Below, piece after piece: positions 8,866-19,629 of a DNA stretch of 64,000 nucleotides. Below the pieces are notes generated by a model. That model did not search any database. It saw nothing but the letters and a program-made list of their open reading frames with translations, and was not told the DNA's origin. The stretch lies in the NCBI RefSeq assembly GCF_019697375.1, contig NZ_JAHCDI010000004.1, positions 4,513,324 to 4,577,323 on the forward strand, given 5' to 3'. The position numbers were made by a program, and so were the translations under genes. Positions within the stretch are counted from its first letter, which is position 1, and every line of letters starts with the position of its first letter. The DNA comes from Micromonospora tarapacensis (GTDB taxonomy: Bacteria; Actinomycetota; Actinomycetes; Mycobacteriales; Micromonosporaceae).

Positions 8866-10401
8866 CTATTCGGTTGCAGTATCTCCCGCCCCGGGCGTGC
8901 CGCCCACCGACTCGGCGGTGCCGTGGATTGCCTCACCTTCACTTGCCGGCGCCGGCGACGCCGGCGCACCCTGGGCATCCCGCACGGCACGCTCGGCCGC
9001 CTGCGCGGAAGCGGTACCCGGCCGCTTACGGGCCACCCACCCCTCCACGTTGCGCTGCGGCGCCCGGGTCACCCCCAGCGCACCCGGCGGCACGTCGTTG
9101 CTGATCGCACTGCCCGCCGCCACGTACGCCCCGGCACCCACCTCGACCGGCGCGATCAGGCTCGTGTCGCAGCCCACGAACGCCGCCTCGCCGACCACCG
9201 TGCGGTTCTTGCGCACCCCGTCGTAGTTCACGAAGATCGTCGCCGCGCCGATGTTCGCCCGCGCCCCGATCGTCGCGTCACCCACGTACGACAGGTGCGG
9301 CACCTTGGCCCCGGCACCCAGCTCCGAGTTCTTCACCTCGACGAACGTGCCGACCTTCGACCGCTCCGCCAGCCGCGCGGCCGGCCGCAGGTACGCGTAC
9401 GGCCCGACGCTGGCACCAGAGCCCACCTCGGCGCCGATCGCGTGGCTGCGCAGGACCGTCGCGCCGGGCCCGACCACCGTGTCGATCAGCGTCACGTCCG
9501 GCCCGACCACCGCGCCGCTGCCGACCACCGAACCGCCCCGCAGCTGGGTGTTCTGATCCACCACCGCGTCCCGGTCCAGGGCCACCGTCACGTCGATCCA
9601 GGTCGTCTCCGGGTCGAGCAGGCTCACCCCGGCGCGCATCCAACGCTCGTTGACCCGGTCCCGCAGAAGTCGACGCAGCCCCGCCAACTCCACCCGGTCG
9701 TTGCAGCCGAGCGTCTCCGTGTGGTCGGACGCCAGGTGCACCCCCACCGGCTCGCCGGCCGAGACCAGCATCTTGAAGACGTCGGTCAGGTACTCCTCGC
9801 CCTGGTCGTTGTCGGTGGACAGCTTGCCCAACACGTCCCGCAGCCGGACCACGTCGAAGGCGTAGATGCCGGCGTTGATCTCCCGGACCGCCAACTGGGC
9901 CGGGGTGGCGTCGCGCTGCTCGACAATCCGCTCTAGGCGTCCCGCGACATCCCGCACGATGCGGCCCAGGCCGGTCGGATCCGGCACCTCGGCAGCCAGT
10001 ACGGTGGCCGCCGCGCCCGCCTTCTCGTGCGCCGTCACCAACTCGGCAACCGTCTCCGGCCGCAGCAGCGGCACGTCGCCGTTGAGCACCACCACGGTGC
10101 CGGTGACCTCCGGGGCGGCCTCCAGGGCCATCCGCACCGCGTGCCCGGTGCCGAGCTGCTCCGCCTGGTGGACCGCGATGGCCTCCGCGGCGACCTCGGC
10201 CAGGTGGGCACGGACCTGGTCCGCGCCGTGCCCGACCACCACCAACGTCCGCGCCGCGGCCAGCGGATCGGCCGCGTTGAGCACGTGACCGAGCAGTGTC
10301 CGGCCGAGCAGCGGATGCAGCACCTTCGGCAACGAGGACTTCATCCGCTTGCCCTCACCGGCGGCAAGCACGACGACGGTGCGGGGGTGGGGCTCGGACA
10401 C
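8866..10401 (-). CDS. glmU: bifunctional GlcNAc-1-phosphate uridyltransferase/glucosamine-1-phosphate acetyltransferase
   Basis: A 511-residue enzyme for the last two steps of UDP-GlcNAc synthesis, needed for peptidoglycan. The N-terminal pyrophosphorylase domain starts TVVVLAAGEGKRMKS with the LxxGxGxxM-K nucleotide-binding loop, and LNGDVPLL lies further on. The C-terminal half is a left-handed beta-helix of hexapeptide repeats (GSGAVVGPDVTLIDTVVGPGATV and on) with the acetyltransferase site in the GAATIFVNYDG region. GTG at 10401 follows GGGAG by about seven bases and is preferred to the upstream ATG at 10440, which has no site. A Pro/Ala/Gly-rich tail ends the protein. Confidence 0.95.
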   Translation of the reverse strand: MSEPHPRTVVVLAAGEGKRMKSSLPKVLHPLLGRTLLGHVLNAADPLAAARTLVVVGHGADQVRAHLAEVAAEAIAVHQAEQLGTGHAVRMALEAAPEVTGTVVVLNGDVPLLRPETVAELVTAHEKAGAAATVLAAEVPDPTGLGRIVRDVAGRLERIVEQRDATPAQLAVREINAGIYAFDVVRLRDVLGKLSTDNDQGEEYLTDVFKMLVSAGEPVGVHLASDHTETLGCNDRVELAGLRRLLRDRVNERWMRAGVSLLDPETTWIDVTVALDRDAVVDQNTQLRGGSVVGSGAVVGPDVTLIDTVVGPGATVLRSHAIGAEVGSGASVGPYAYLRPAARLAERSKVGTFVEVKNSELGAGAKVPHLSYVGDATIGARANIGAATIFVNYDGVRKNRTVVGEAAFVGCDTSLIAPVEVGAGAYVAAGSAISNDVPPGALGVTRAPQRNVEGWVARKRPGTASAQAAERAVRDAQGAPASPAPASEGEAIHGTAESVGGTPGAGDTATE

Positions 10402-10501
10402 GACGTGGCTCCCGTCGGACGCGGACAGTCTCGCGGCCATGCTAACCGGACAATCCGACCTGGTTGGCAAGGGCCGCGATGATCGGCAGTTGCGCCATCT
10501 G

Positions 10502-10573
10502 CTGGGGTGCCTGGATTCGAACCAGGAGCTCAAGGCTCCAAAGGCCTGCGGGTTGCCATTACCCCACACCCCA
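10502..10573 (-). tRNA. tRNA-Gln(UUG)
   Basis: A 72-nt cloverleaf on the minus strand. The acceptor arms TGGGGTG and CACCCCA pair fully with discriminator G, the U1-A72 style typical of glutamine tRNA. The D-stem is GGGT/ACCC, and the T-arm is a perfect CCTGG-TTCGAAT-CCAGG. The anticodon loop CTTTGGA gives TTG, which reads CAA. CCA is not encoded. The anticodon stem has one weak outer pair (C-U). Its 5' end lies 26 bases from the stop of the HTH protein next to it. Confidence 0.93.
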
Positions 10574-10599
10574 TTGCCATGTCAAGTGCGGTGCCCACA

Positions 10600-11454
10600 T
10601 CAATTCGTGCGAATGTGCCCTGCCGCAGCCCGGAACAGCTCGGCGATCATACCCTCTATTCGCCAGTAGAGCTCGCGGCTACGCGGCACGTTGATCACAA
10701 GGCAGCCGCGATAGTCCTCGCCGGTGTTGCGGCGAAGGGTGGCGGGGTTGTGCCTCTTCAGGGTCGCCCGTCGGAAGCGGTCCGGTGGCAGTCGTAGCTC
10801 GGTCGCCCACCATTCCGCCGCAGCGATCGCGTCGGCAGTCTCGTGGATGCTCACCCGGTAGGTCGGCACAGCGCGGTCGACTCCACAGGTTTCCAGGAAG
10901 CGTAGGAAGAGGGAGAGGAGACCAGGGTCGCTGTTGATGAACTGGACATGGTCGTAGCGACGCCACGGTTTCGACTTGGCGCCCTCGCACCAGTAGATCA
11001 CCGCCCCCACAAGCAGCAGATCCCGATCGTCGAGCTGCCCGACCACTTGAGCGGCCAAGGCGTGCGTCTGCCCTTGGGCTTCATCCCGCGCCCGGCGGTG
11101 GGCCGCCCAACGCGCTTCGGTCATGGTCTTCGAGTGAAGGTGCCGACGCTCCTGCCCACCTCCCGACTGCTGATCGAGTGGAAGGTGCCGGAGCCAGAGA
11201 TATGCCGTAGACCGACTCACTCCGAGCCGGCCCGCGATCTCCGGCACCGAATACCCCATCCTCCGGAACGCCACCGCCTCGGCACGCAGGTCATCCTTCG
11301 CGTTGGGGCGGCGGGTCCGCCCCGGCGCGGGAACACCTCGGAGCATGTCGTACACCCGGTTACGACCAAGGCCGGTGCGAGCGCGGATCTCGCGGACCGA
11401 GAGTTGTTCCTCGGTACGCAGTCGGCGCACTTCGGCGGCGTCGAATTCGGTCAC
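10600..11454 (-). CDS. HTH protein with LAGLIDADG-like C-terminal domain, function unknown
   Basis: A 284-residue protein. Residues 1-50 and about 60-100 look like two helix-turn-helix units (LSVREIRARTGLGRNRVYDML; YSVPEIAGRLGVSRSTAYLWL). The rest has LLVGAVIYWCEGAKSK, FINSDPGLLSLFLRFL and YRVSIHETAD, which by eye resemble the divergent LAGLIDADG-type fold seen in WhiA-like and endonuclease-like proteins. A GTG start at 11454 is chosen because TAACCT sits seven bases before it, the layout of a leaderless promoter. A TTG start 30 bases upstream has no ribosome binding site. It ends 26 bases from tRNA-Gln. It could be a regulator or a degenerate homing-type nuclease. Confidence 0.6.
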   Translation of the reverse strand: MTEFDAAEVRRLRTEEQLSVREIRARTGLGRNRVYDMLRGVPAPGRTRRPNAKDDLRAEAVAFRRMGYSVPEIAGRLGVSRSTAYLWLRHLPLDQQSGGGQERRHLHSKTMTEARWAAHRRARDEAQGQTHALAAQVVGQLDDRDLLLVGAVIYWCEGAKSKPWRRYDHVQFINSDPGLLSLFLRFLETCGVDRAVPTYRVSIHETADAIAAAEWWATELRLPPDRFRRATLKRHNPATLRRNTGEDYRGCLVINVPRSRELYWRIEGMIAELFRAAAGHIRTN

Positions 11455-11586
11455 GGGGTGCAGGTTAGGACGCGCGTACGACAATTCGGGCAGCCGCCCG
11501 CGTCGCTGCCGGTGCGATCTACCAGGGACTTAAGTTACGGTGACGTAGGCGTAGTTTCGTGATCCCACCGTCCCCTGCGAGGTGCC

Positions 11587-12558
11587 ATGTCCACCGCCCT
11601 GCTCGACCCGCACCCGACCGGCCCGAAACCGCTGACCCAGGGCACCCAGTCACGCGGCATCCTGATCGCCCTGTGGTCCTTCGTGGTGATCCCGTTCGCG
11701 GCGCTGGTCGCCGCCGTGCCGGTGGCCTGGGGCGGCTGGCTCAGCTGGGTCGACGTGGGGATCGCGGCCTTCTGGTACGTGGTGTCGGGGCTGGGCATCA
11801 CCGTCGGCTACCACCGCTACTTCACCCACGGCTCGTTCAAGGCGAAGCGGTGGTTGCGCGTCGGCATGGCCGCCACCGGCTCACTGGCGGTTCAGGGCGA
11901 GATCATCCAATGGGTGGCCGACCACCGGCGCCACCATGCTTTCTCCGACCTGGACGGGGATCCGCACTCGCCGTGGCGGTTCGGCACCAACCTACGCGGC
12001 CTGACCAAGGGGCTGTTCCACGCGCACATCGGCTGGCTGTTCGGCCGCGAGTTGTCCAACCGGGAGCGTTTCGCCCCGGATCTGTTGGCCGATCGGGACA
12101 TCAGGCGGATGGACCGCCTCTTTCCGGTGATGGTGATCGTCTCGGTGCTCGGACCGGCGCTGATGGGCGGACTGTTGACGTGGTCCTGGCAGGGTGCGTT
12201 GACCGCCCTGTTCTGGGCCGGGCTGGTCCGGATCTCGCTGCTGCACCACGTCACCTGGTCGATCAACTCGGTGTGCCACGTGTACGGCGAACGGCCGTTC
12301 ATGATGCGCCACGGGGACCGGGCTGCCAACTTCTGGCCGTTGGCCCTGATCTCCTTCGGGGAGAGCTGGCACAACCTGCACCACGCCGATCCGACGAGCG
12401 CGCGGCACGGGGTGCTGCGGGGCCAGATCGACATTTCGGCCCGGGTCATCTGGCTGTTCGAGAAGGTGGGTGCGGCCTGGGACGTCCGCTGGCCGAAGCC
12501 GGAGCGGATCGCGGCGAAGCTGGTGACGCCGGCGGAGCAACCGGCCGCCCAGCGGTAA
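11587..12558 (+). CDS. acyl-CoA/fatty acid desaturase
   Basis: A 323-residue membrane desaturase of the delta-9 type, which puts a double bond into acyl chains using a di-iron centre. The three histidine boxes are visible: HRYFTH, HRRHH (within WVADHRRHHAFSD) and HNLHH near the C-terminus. Hydrophobic segments lie at about residues 25-75 and 180-215. ATG at 11587 follows a GAGGT site. The redox partner is not next to it. The TetR gene downstream on the same strand may respond to membrane lipid state, but that is only a guess from position. Confidence 0.92.
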   Translation: MSTALLDPHPTGPKPLTQGTQSRGILIALWSFVVIPFAALVAAVPVAWGGWLSWVDVGIAAFWYVVSGLGITVGYHRYFTHGSFKAKRWLRVGMAATGSLAVQGEIIQWVADHRRHHAFSDLDGDPHSPWRFGTNLRGLTKGLFHAHIGWLFGRELSNRERFAPDLLADRDIRRMDRLFPVMVIVSVLGPALMGGLLTWSWQGALTALFWAGLVRISLLHHVTWSINSVCHVYGERPFMMRHGDRAANFWPLALISFGESWHNLHHADPTSARHGVLRGQIDISARVIWLFEKVGAAWDVRWPKPERIAAKLVTPAEQPAAQR

Positions 12559-12664
12559 CCGGGCCGCCGGCCACCAAGTTACCTGGCAGTATGCTCGGGT
12601 GACCGGGCAGAACGCAGGCAACATCCCACGACAGGGCGTCACCGCGCGCCGGCGAGGTGACGAG

Positions 12665-13354
12665 ATGGCCGAGGCTCCCAGCGACGAGGGCGGCAAACGC
12701 CGCCGGCGAACGGTTCCCGCCGCGCCGGCCAAGCCGGCGTCCCGGGTCCGCATGTCGGCGGCCCAGCGTCGGGAACAGTTGATCTCGATCGGTCGGCAGA
12801 TCTTCGCCGAACGCGGCTTCGACGCCACCTCCATCGAGGAGGTGGCGTCCCGCGCCAAGGTCTCCAAGCCGGTGGTCTACGAGCACTTCGGCGGCAAGGA
12901 GGGGCTCTACGCGGTGGTGGTGGACCGGGAGGTCCGGTCGCTGCTGGAGCGGATCACCACGGCGCTGACCGCGGGGCACCCGAGGGAGTTGTTGGAGCAG
13001 GCGGCGTTGGCCCTGCTCGGCTACATCGAGGAGGAGACCAGCGGGTTCCGGGTGCTGGTGCGGGAGTCTCCGGTGCTCTCCGCGACCGGCAACTTCAGCA
13101 GCGTGATGAATGACGTCGCACATCAGGTGGAGCACATCCTCGGCGCGGAGTTCTCCAGCCGGGGTTACGACCCGAAGCTCGCCGAGTTGTACGCGCAGGC
13201 GCTGGTGGGCATGGTCGCGCTGACCGGCCGTTGGTGGTTGGAGGTCCGCAAGCCGCGCAAGGAGACGGTGGCGGCGCACCTGGTGAACCTGTCCTGGAAC
13301 GGTCTGTCGCACCTGGAGGCGAAGCCGGGGCTGATCACCGTTCGCGGCCAGTGA
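12665..13354 (+). CDS. TetR/AcrR family transcriptional regulator
   Basis: A 229-residue regulator. After a basic tail comes a TetR HTH: AAQRREQLISIGRQIFAERGFDATSIEEVASRAKVSKPVVYEHFGGKEGLY (about residues 36-86). The C-terminal ligand domain is variable. ATG at 12665 follows GAGGTGA. A longer reading from GTG at 12599 is possible, but TATGCT at 12590-12595 looks like a -10 element that would place transcription start within it. Target and ligand are unknown; the desaturase upstream is a candidate target by position only. Confidence 0.85.
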   Translation: MAEAPSDEGGKRRRRTVPAAPAKPASRVRMSAAQRREQLISIGRQIFAERGFDATSIEEVASRAKVSKPVVYEHFGGKEGLYAVVVDREVRSLLERITTALTAGHPRELLEQAALALLGYIEEETSGFRVLVRESPVLSATGNFSSVMNDVAHQVEHILGAEFSSRGYDPKLAELYAQALVGMVALTGRWWLEVRKPRKETVAAHLVNLSWNGLSHLEAKPGLITVRGQ

Positions 13355-13376
13355 CCAGGTCGACCGGGTGCGGCGG

Positions 13377-13856
13377 TCAGCGACGGCGGTGGGCCTCGGC
13401 GACCGGGTGGTAGCGATGATTCCGCTCGGCCTCGGCGTCCTCGGGCGGGCCGACCTTGTCGTAGAGGCCGGTGCCGAGCAGGATCAGCCCGAAGAGCATC
13501 GAGACGATCACGGTCGACATGGAGAAGTTCAGGAAGTTGGCGTCCGTCTGGAGCACCGACATCATCAGGATGCTGGTGACCAGGAAGACCACCCCGGCGG
13601 TCAGGTTCATGTAGTGGCCGAGGTTGTTGCGCCGGGACGCGCCGACGATGAGCACGATCCCGAAGACGACGGAGGCCAGTGAGAAGGCCAGGTTGGTGCG
13701 CAGGCCGAGGGCCCAGTTCCCACCCCGGTGGAACAGCGGCTCGCCCCAGGTGAGTGCGGTGCCCCAGACGCCGAAGACCAGGATGTAGAGCCCGATCAGG
13801 CCGGACAGCGCCCGGTAGACCGGTCGGGCGGGGTGGTTCACCGGAAAGTGCGGCAC
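13377..13856 (-). CDS. DUF4383 membrane protein (copy 1)
   Basis: A 159-residue integral membrane protein with four hydrophobic segments: around LIGLYILVFGVWGTALTW, NLAFSLASVVFGIVLIVGA, YMNLTAGVVFLVTSILMM and STVIVSMLFGLILLGTGLY. It starts VPHFPVNHPARPVYR, the same opening as its neighbour, and ends with a charged tail. The GTG at 13856 follows AAGGAG closely. The function of DUF4383 proteins is unknown to me. Together with the next gene it forms a tandem duplicate pair. Confidence 0.8.
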   Translation of the reverse strand: MPHFPVNHPARPVYRALSGLIGLYILVFGVWGTALTWGEPLFHRGGNWALGLRTNLAFSLASVVFGIVLIVGASRRNNLGHYMNLTAGVVFLVTSILMMSVLQTDANFLNFSMSTVIVSMLFGLILLGTGLYDKVGPPEDAEAERNHRYHPVAEAHRRR

Positions 13857-13975
13857 ACGACTCCTTCCCACCAGTGAGAACACTCCCGACAATTGTCCCC
13901 CCGGGCGGGAGTGCGCGTCGGGCAAACGCTCGGACTGGGCGGAACCGCGGCAGATCTTCGCCGGCGGGCGTCCGG

Positions 13976-14431
13976 CTACAGCACGAGACGGGCCTTCTGC
14001 CAGTTCTCCTGCTCCTCGTCGGTGCCGACCTTGCCGTACATGCCGGCCATCAGCAGCACCAGGCTGAGGACCATGAGGACGATGACCGTGGCGACGCTCA
14101 GGTTGAAGATGTTGGCCTCGGTCCGGATGAGGGCGAGCCCGGCCAGGCTGACCACCATGATCAGGTAGGCCATCCACTGGTTGACCAGCACGTCGAGGTT
14201 GCGGCCGACGGCGGTGCCGACCAGCACGATCACGCCGGCCGCGACGCTGAACAGCGAGAGGCCGAGGTTGGTGCCCTGCCCGAGGACCTGGGCGTCGCTC
14301 CGGCCGAGGAAGGGGTCGCCGGTGCTGGCGAGGAAGCCGATCGCACCGAAGACCACCAGGTACAGGCCGGTCAGCCCGCCGATCGCCCGGTAGATCGGCC
14401 GCGCGGGGTGGTTGACGGGGGTGTGGGCCAT
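13976..14431 (-). CDS. DUF4383 membrane protein (copy 2)
   Basis: A 151-residue paralogue of the gene next to it, with the matching opening MAHTPVNHPARPIYRAIGG and four membrane segments in the same places. The final segment reads VIVLMVLSLVLLMAGMYGKVG. The two copies are clearly diverged, so the duplication is not recent. About 120 bases separate them on the same strand. No function can be given. Confidence 0.8.
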   Translation of the reverse strand: MAHTPVNHPARPIYRAIGGLTGLYLVVFGAIGFLASTGDPFLGRSDAQVLGQGTNLGLSLFSVAAGVIVLVGTAVGRNLDVLVNQWMAYLIMVVSLAGLALIRTEANIFNLSVATVIVLMVLSLVLLMAGMYGKVGTDEEQENWQKARLVL

Positions 14432-14517
14432 GGCTGTGTCTCCAACGCCGTTGAGTGAGGGTCGTCGGCGATTCTCCCGCATCCGGCAATGTGACGCCGC
14501 ACACGGGGTCGGCGGTC

Positions 14518-16332
<1,815 letters not shown>

Positions 16333-16676
16333 TACCCCACCTTCCATGATCAAGGCGTCCCGGTGCCGGCTGGCACCTGGGGACGCCTGGCCTTCCAGGG
16401 TACGCGGAGTGCCGCTCGCGCTTGGCGGCGAGCGTGCCTGGTCCGGTTGCGCCCGGGTCTGGGCTCGTGCCGCTGGTTCTCCGCCGGCCGGGGCGGGCCG
16501 CAACGACGCTGCCAGCACCTGCCGAGCTGAACCGCCAGCGCTATCACCGCGGTGCCGCGCCGATCGCCCGGCCGCGGTGATCCGTTGGTGCCATCAGCTC
16601 GACAGGGCGCACTCACCCACCAGACCACCCAGCCACACCCGTGATCGGGCGGTCAAGGCGGTGGGCCGGGCCCGGG
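16333..16676. other. intergenic region between ispE and the ABC-F gene
   Basis: This 344-base gap has no convincing ORF on either strand; the translations are low-complexity Arg/Ala/Pro sequence. Apart from the hairpin at 16354-16387 I see nothing definite. Confidence 0.4.
16354..16387 (-). promoter_or_regulatory. hairpin in the leader of the ABC-F gene
   Basis: On the minus strand the 34 bases can fold into a stem with arms 16374-16387 and 16354-16367: an outer 8-bp stem (GGCGTCCC with GGGACGCC), a two-base bulge, an inner GGTGCC/GGCACC stem and a four-base loop. It ends about 22 bases before the GTG. There is no U-run after it, so an attenuator is possible but unproven; a structured leader affecting translation is equally possible. 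Confidence 0.4.
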
Positions 16677-17623
16677 TCAGCTGATCCGGGCGCCGTGTAC
16701 CGGCCCGTGGGCGGTGCGGGCCTGCCGGCACACCTGGGCGGCTTCGAGTTCCGCGGCGACGCGTTCGGCGTCGGCGGCGTCGGCGGTCAGGAAGACGCAG
16801 GTCGGCCCGGAGCCGGAGACGATGCCGGCCAGCGCCCCGGCCGCCTCGCCGGCCTTGAGGGTGGCCGCCAACGACGGGCGCATGGCCAGGGCGGCGTCCT
16901 GGAGGTCGTTGCCGAGGGTCGGGGCGAGCACCCGGGGTCGCGCTGCCGGAGCGCGGCGAGCAGCCGGTCGGTGCTGCCGAGCGGCGGTCCGGCGGCACCG
17001 GCATCGCGGAGCCGGTCGAGTTCCTGGTAGGCCTGGGGAGTGGAGAGTCCGCCGTCGGCGATGGCGACCACCCAGTGCCAGGAGGTGGCGCGGGCCAGGA
17101 CCGGGCTGACCGCCTCACCGCGGCCGGTGCCCAGCGCGGTGCCGCCGTGGATCAGGAAGGGCACGTCCGAGCCGAGGTCGGCCGCGATGCCGGCCAGTTC
17201 GTCGCGGGACAGGCCGGTGCCCCAGAGCGCGTCGCAGGCGACCAGCGCGGCGGCACCGTCGGCGCTGCCGCCGGCGAGACCACCGGCGAGCGGGATCTGC
17301 TTGCGCAGGTGCAGGCGGGCGTGTGGCATCACGCCGGTGTAGCCGGCGAGGGCGTGGGCCGCCCGGATCACCAGGTTGGAGTCGTCGAGGGCGAGTTCTC
17401 CGGTGCCCTCGCCCTCCATGGTGAGGGTGAGCGTGTCGCCGCGCCGCGCGGTCAGCTCGTCGTAGATCGAGATGGCGTGGTAGACCGTGTTCAGCTCGTG
17501 GTAGCCGTCCCGGCGTAGCGGGCCGACACCCAGATGTAGGTTGATCTTGGCCGGTACCCGTACGCGGACCGGCCCGCTGGCCCCGCGCCGCTCCTCGTCG
17601 TCCGGTCGCCAGGCCTCGGTCAC
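16677..17623 (-). CDS. ispE: 4-diphosphocytidyl-2-C-methyl-D-erythritol kinase (frameshifted as sequenced)
   Basis: GHMP kinase of the MEP isoprenoid pathway, phosphorylating CDP-ME. RVPAKINLHLGVGPLRRDGYHEL is at the N-terminus and PLAGGLAGGSADGAAAL is the ATP motif. The frame breaks near 16931-16933: residues up to RQRDPG continue in the next frame as VLAPTLGNDLQDAAL and on through GIVSGSGPTCVFL to ARIS. One extra G in the GGG run restores a normal protein of about 315 residues. Since IspE is essential where MEP is the only isoprenoid route, a sequencing error is likelier than a pseudogene. GTG at 17623 is the start. Confidence 0.88.
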
Positions 17624-17700
17624 GGGGTGATGTCCCGGATGGGCGACCGGGCGTCGAACGGCTTGGTCACGATCAGCTCCTCGGCAGGCACGGCCTCAGC

Positions 17701-18572
17701 CTACTGCGCTTCCGTCGTACGGCTCGGGGCCGACGCGGCCACGGCGGCGAACTGCTCGACGGTGAGTGACTCGCCGCGTGCGCCGGGGTCGACCCCGCGG
17801 CGGTGAGCGCGGCGGCGGCCCGGTCGGCGCCGCCGGCCCAGCCCGCCAGGGCGGCGCGCAGGGTCTTGCGGCGCTGCGCGAAGGCGGCGTCCACCACCGA
17901 GAAGACCTCTTCCCGGGCTACGTCGGCGCGCGGCTGCTCGCGGCGGGTGAAGGCGACCAGTCCGGAATCGACGTTGGGCACCGGCCAGAACACGTTCGGC
18001 GGCACCTTCCCGGCGGCGCGGGAGCGGGCGTACCAGGCGAGCTTGACCGACGGTACGCCGTACACCTTGGAGCCGGGGCCGGCGACGAGCCGGTCGGCGA
18101 CCTCCTTCTGCACCATCACCAGGCCGTGGCGCAGGGTGGGCAGCTCGGCGAGCAGGTGCAGCACCACCGGCACGGCGACGTTGTAGGGCAGGTTCGCCAC
18201 GAGGGCGGTCGGCGCGGGGTCGGCCAGCTCGGCGGCGGTGACCCGGAGCGCGTCGGCATGGTGCACGGTGAGCCGGGCGGCGGCCGGGCCGGCGTGCCGG
18301 GCGGCGGTGTCGGGCAGCGCGCCGGCCAGGTTCCGGTCGATCTCGACGGCGTGCACGTGGGCGGCGGCGGGCAGCAGGGCGAGGGTGAGCGAGCCGAGTC
18401 CGGGGCCGACCTCCAGCGCCACGTCGTCGGGGCTGAGCCCGGCGGTGGTGACGATCCGGCGGACGGTGTTGGGGTCGTGCACGAAGTTCTGGCCGAGCCG
18501 CTTGGTGGGCGCCACGCCGAGCCGGGCGGCGAGTTCCCGGATCTCCGCCGGGCCGAGCAGGTCAGCGGCCAT
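17701..18572 (-). CDS. rsmA: 16S rRNA dimethyladenosine transferase (frameshifted as sequenced)
   Basis: RsmA/KsgA dimethylates two adjacent adenines in the 3' hairpin of 16S r[20 protein letters not shown], the SAM-binding [15 protein letters not shown], and [15 protein letters not shown] are visible. Near 17793-17796 (GGGG on the coding strand) the frame is lost. With one more G the protein continues [20 protein letters not shown] and ends at a TAG at 17701-17703, giving about 290 residues. As sequenced, the ORF runs to 17673 in a Pro/Ser/Arg-rich shadow frame. The gene lies between ispE and tatD, its usual neighbours. Confidence 0.88.
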
Positions 18573-18590
18573 AGCCCGACAGCGTACGGG

Positions 18591-19514
18591 TCAGCCGGCG
18601 GACTCCCGCGCGCCGGTGCGGACCGCCGGCCAGGGGCCGAAGGCGCGTTCACCGGTGGCCGAGATGGCCGCGCACAGCTCGTCGAGGTCGGCGCCGATGG
18701 TGGCGGCCAGGGCCCGCACGGTCAGCGGGATCAGGTACGAGGCGTTGGGGTGGCCCCGGTGCGGGACCGGGGTGAGGTACGGCGCATCGGTCTCCACCAG
18801 AATCTGGTCGAGCGGGGTCAGCGCGGCGGCCTCGCGCAGCGCCCCGGCGCTGGCGAAGGTGACGGTGCCGGCGAAGCTGAGCAGGTAGCCCCGGCGGACG
18901 CACTGCCGGGCGAACTCGGCGTCGCCGGAGAAGCAGTGCAGCACCACCGTGTCCGGCGCGCCCTCGTCGTCGAGGATGCGCAGCACGTCGGCGTGCGCGT
19001 CCCGGTCGTGCACGACCAGGGTCCGGCCGTACTGCTTGGCGATCGCGACGTGCGCCCGGAAGCTCTCCTCCTGTGCGGCGCGGCCCTCGTCGCCGGTGCG
19101 GTAGAAGTCCATCCCCGTCTCGCCGATGCCACGCACCCGATCGTGGGCGGCCAGCGCCTCGATCTGGCGCAGTGCGGCGTCGAGGTCGGCCAGCCGGGGC
19201 GCCTCGTTGGGGTGCAGCGCCACCGTGGCGACCAGCGCCGGGTGCCGGCCGGCCGCCTCGGCGCCCCAACGGGAGGACTCGACGTCGACCCCGACCTGCA
19301 CCAGCCGGTCCACTCCGACGGCGGCGGCGACGTCGATGGCCGCCGCGACCGGGTCGACGGCGGTGCTGCCGGGCGGCACGCCGACCTCGCTGACGGTGAT
19401 GTCGAGGTGGGTATGGCTGTCCAGCACCGGCCGGGGCAGCGGCTCGGGCGCGGGTGGGAACTCGCCGGCGCGGCGGGCGGCGCGCTGGCTGCGGGACTCG
19501 GTCGGCTCGCTCAT
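18591..19514 (-). CDS. tatD: TatD family metal-dependent hydrolase
   Basis: A 307-residue TIM-barrel hydrolase (TatD DNase family). Metal ligands are visible in VLDSHTHLD near residue 33, in the GIGETGMDFYR motif, in LVVHDRDAHAD, and in LVETDAPYLTP near the C-terminus. The ATG at 19514 is directly preceded by GAGGAG, which is unusually close; no better start lies downstream before the conserved region. The N-terminal 28 residues are basic and variable. It is linked with rsmA and metG, as in many actinobacteria. Confidence 0.9.
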   Translation of the reverse strand: MSEPTESRSQRAARRAGEFPPAPEPLPRPVLDSHTHLDITVSEVGVPPGSTAVDPVAAAIDVAAAVGVDRLVQVGVDVESSRWGAEAAGRHPALVATVALHPNEAPRLADLDAALRQIEALAAHDRVRGIGETGMDFYRTGDEGRAAQEESFRAHVAIAKQYGRTLVVHDRDAHADVLRILDDEGAPDTVVLHCFSGDAEFARQCVRRGYLLSFAGTVTFASAGALREAAALTPLDQILVETDAPYLTPVPHRGHPNASYLIPLTVRALAATIGADLDELCAAISATGERAFGPWPAVRTGARESAG

Positions 19515-19629
19515 CTCCTCGACAGCATCACACACCGCCCGAGTCCACCCGCCCGCCACCCGCAGTTCACCTGGCCTACGCCGGGTGCCCCTACCGTCGC
19601 CGGGTGACTGCGCGACGCGAGATGACGAC

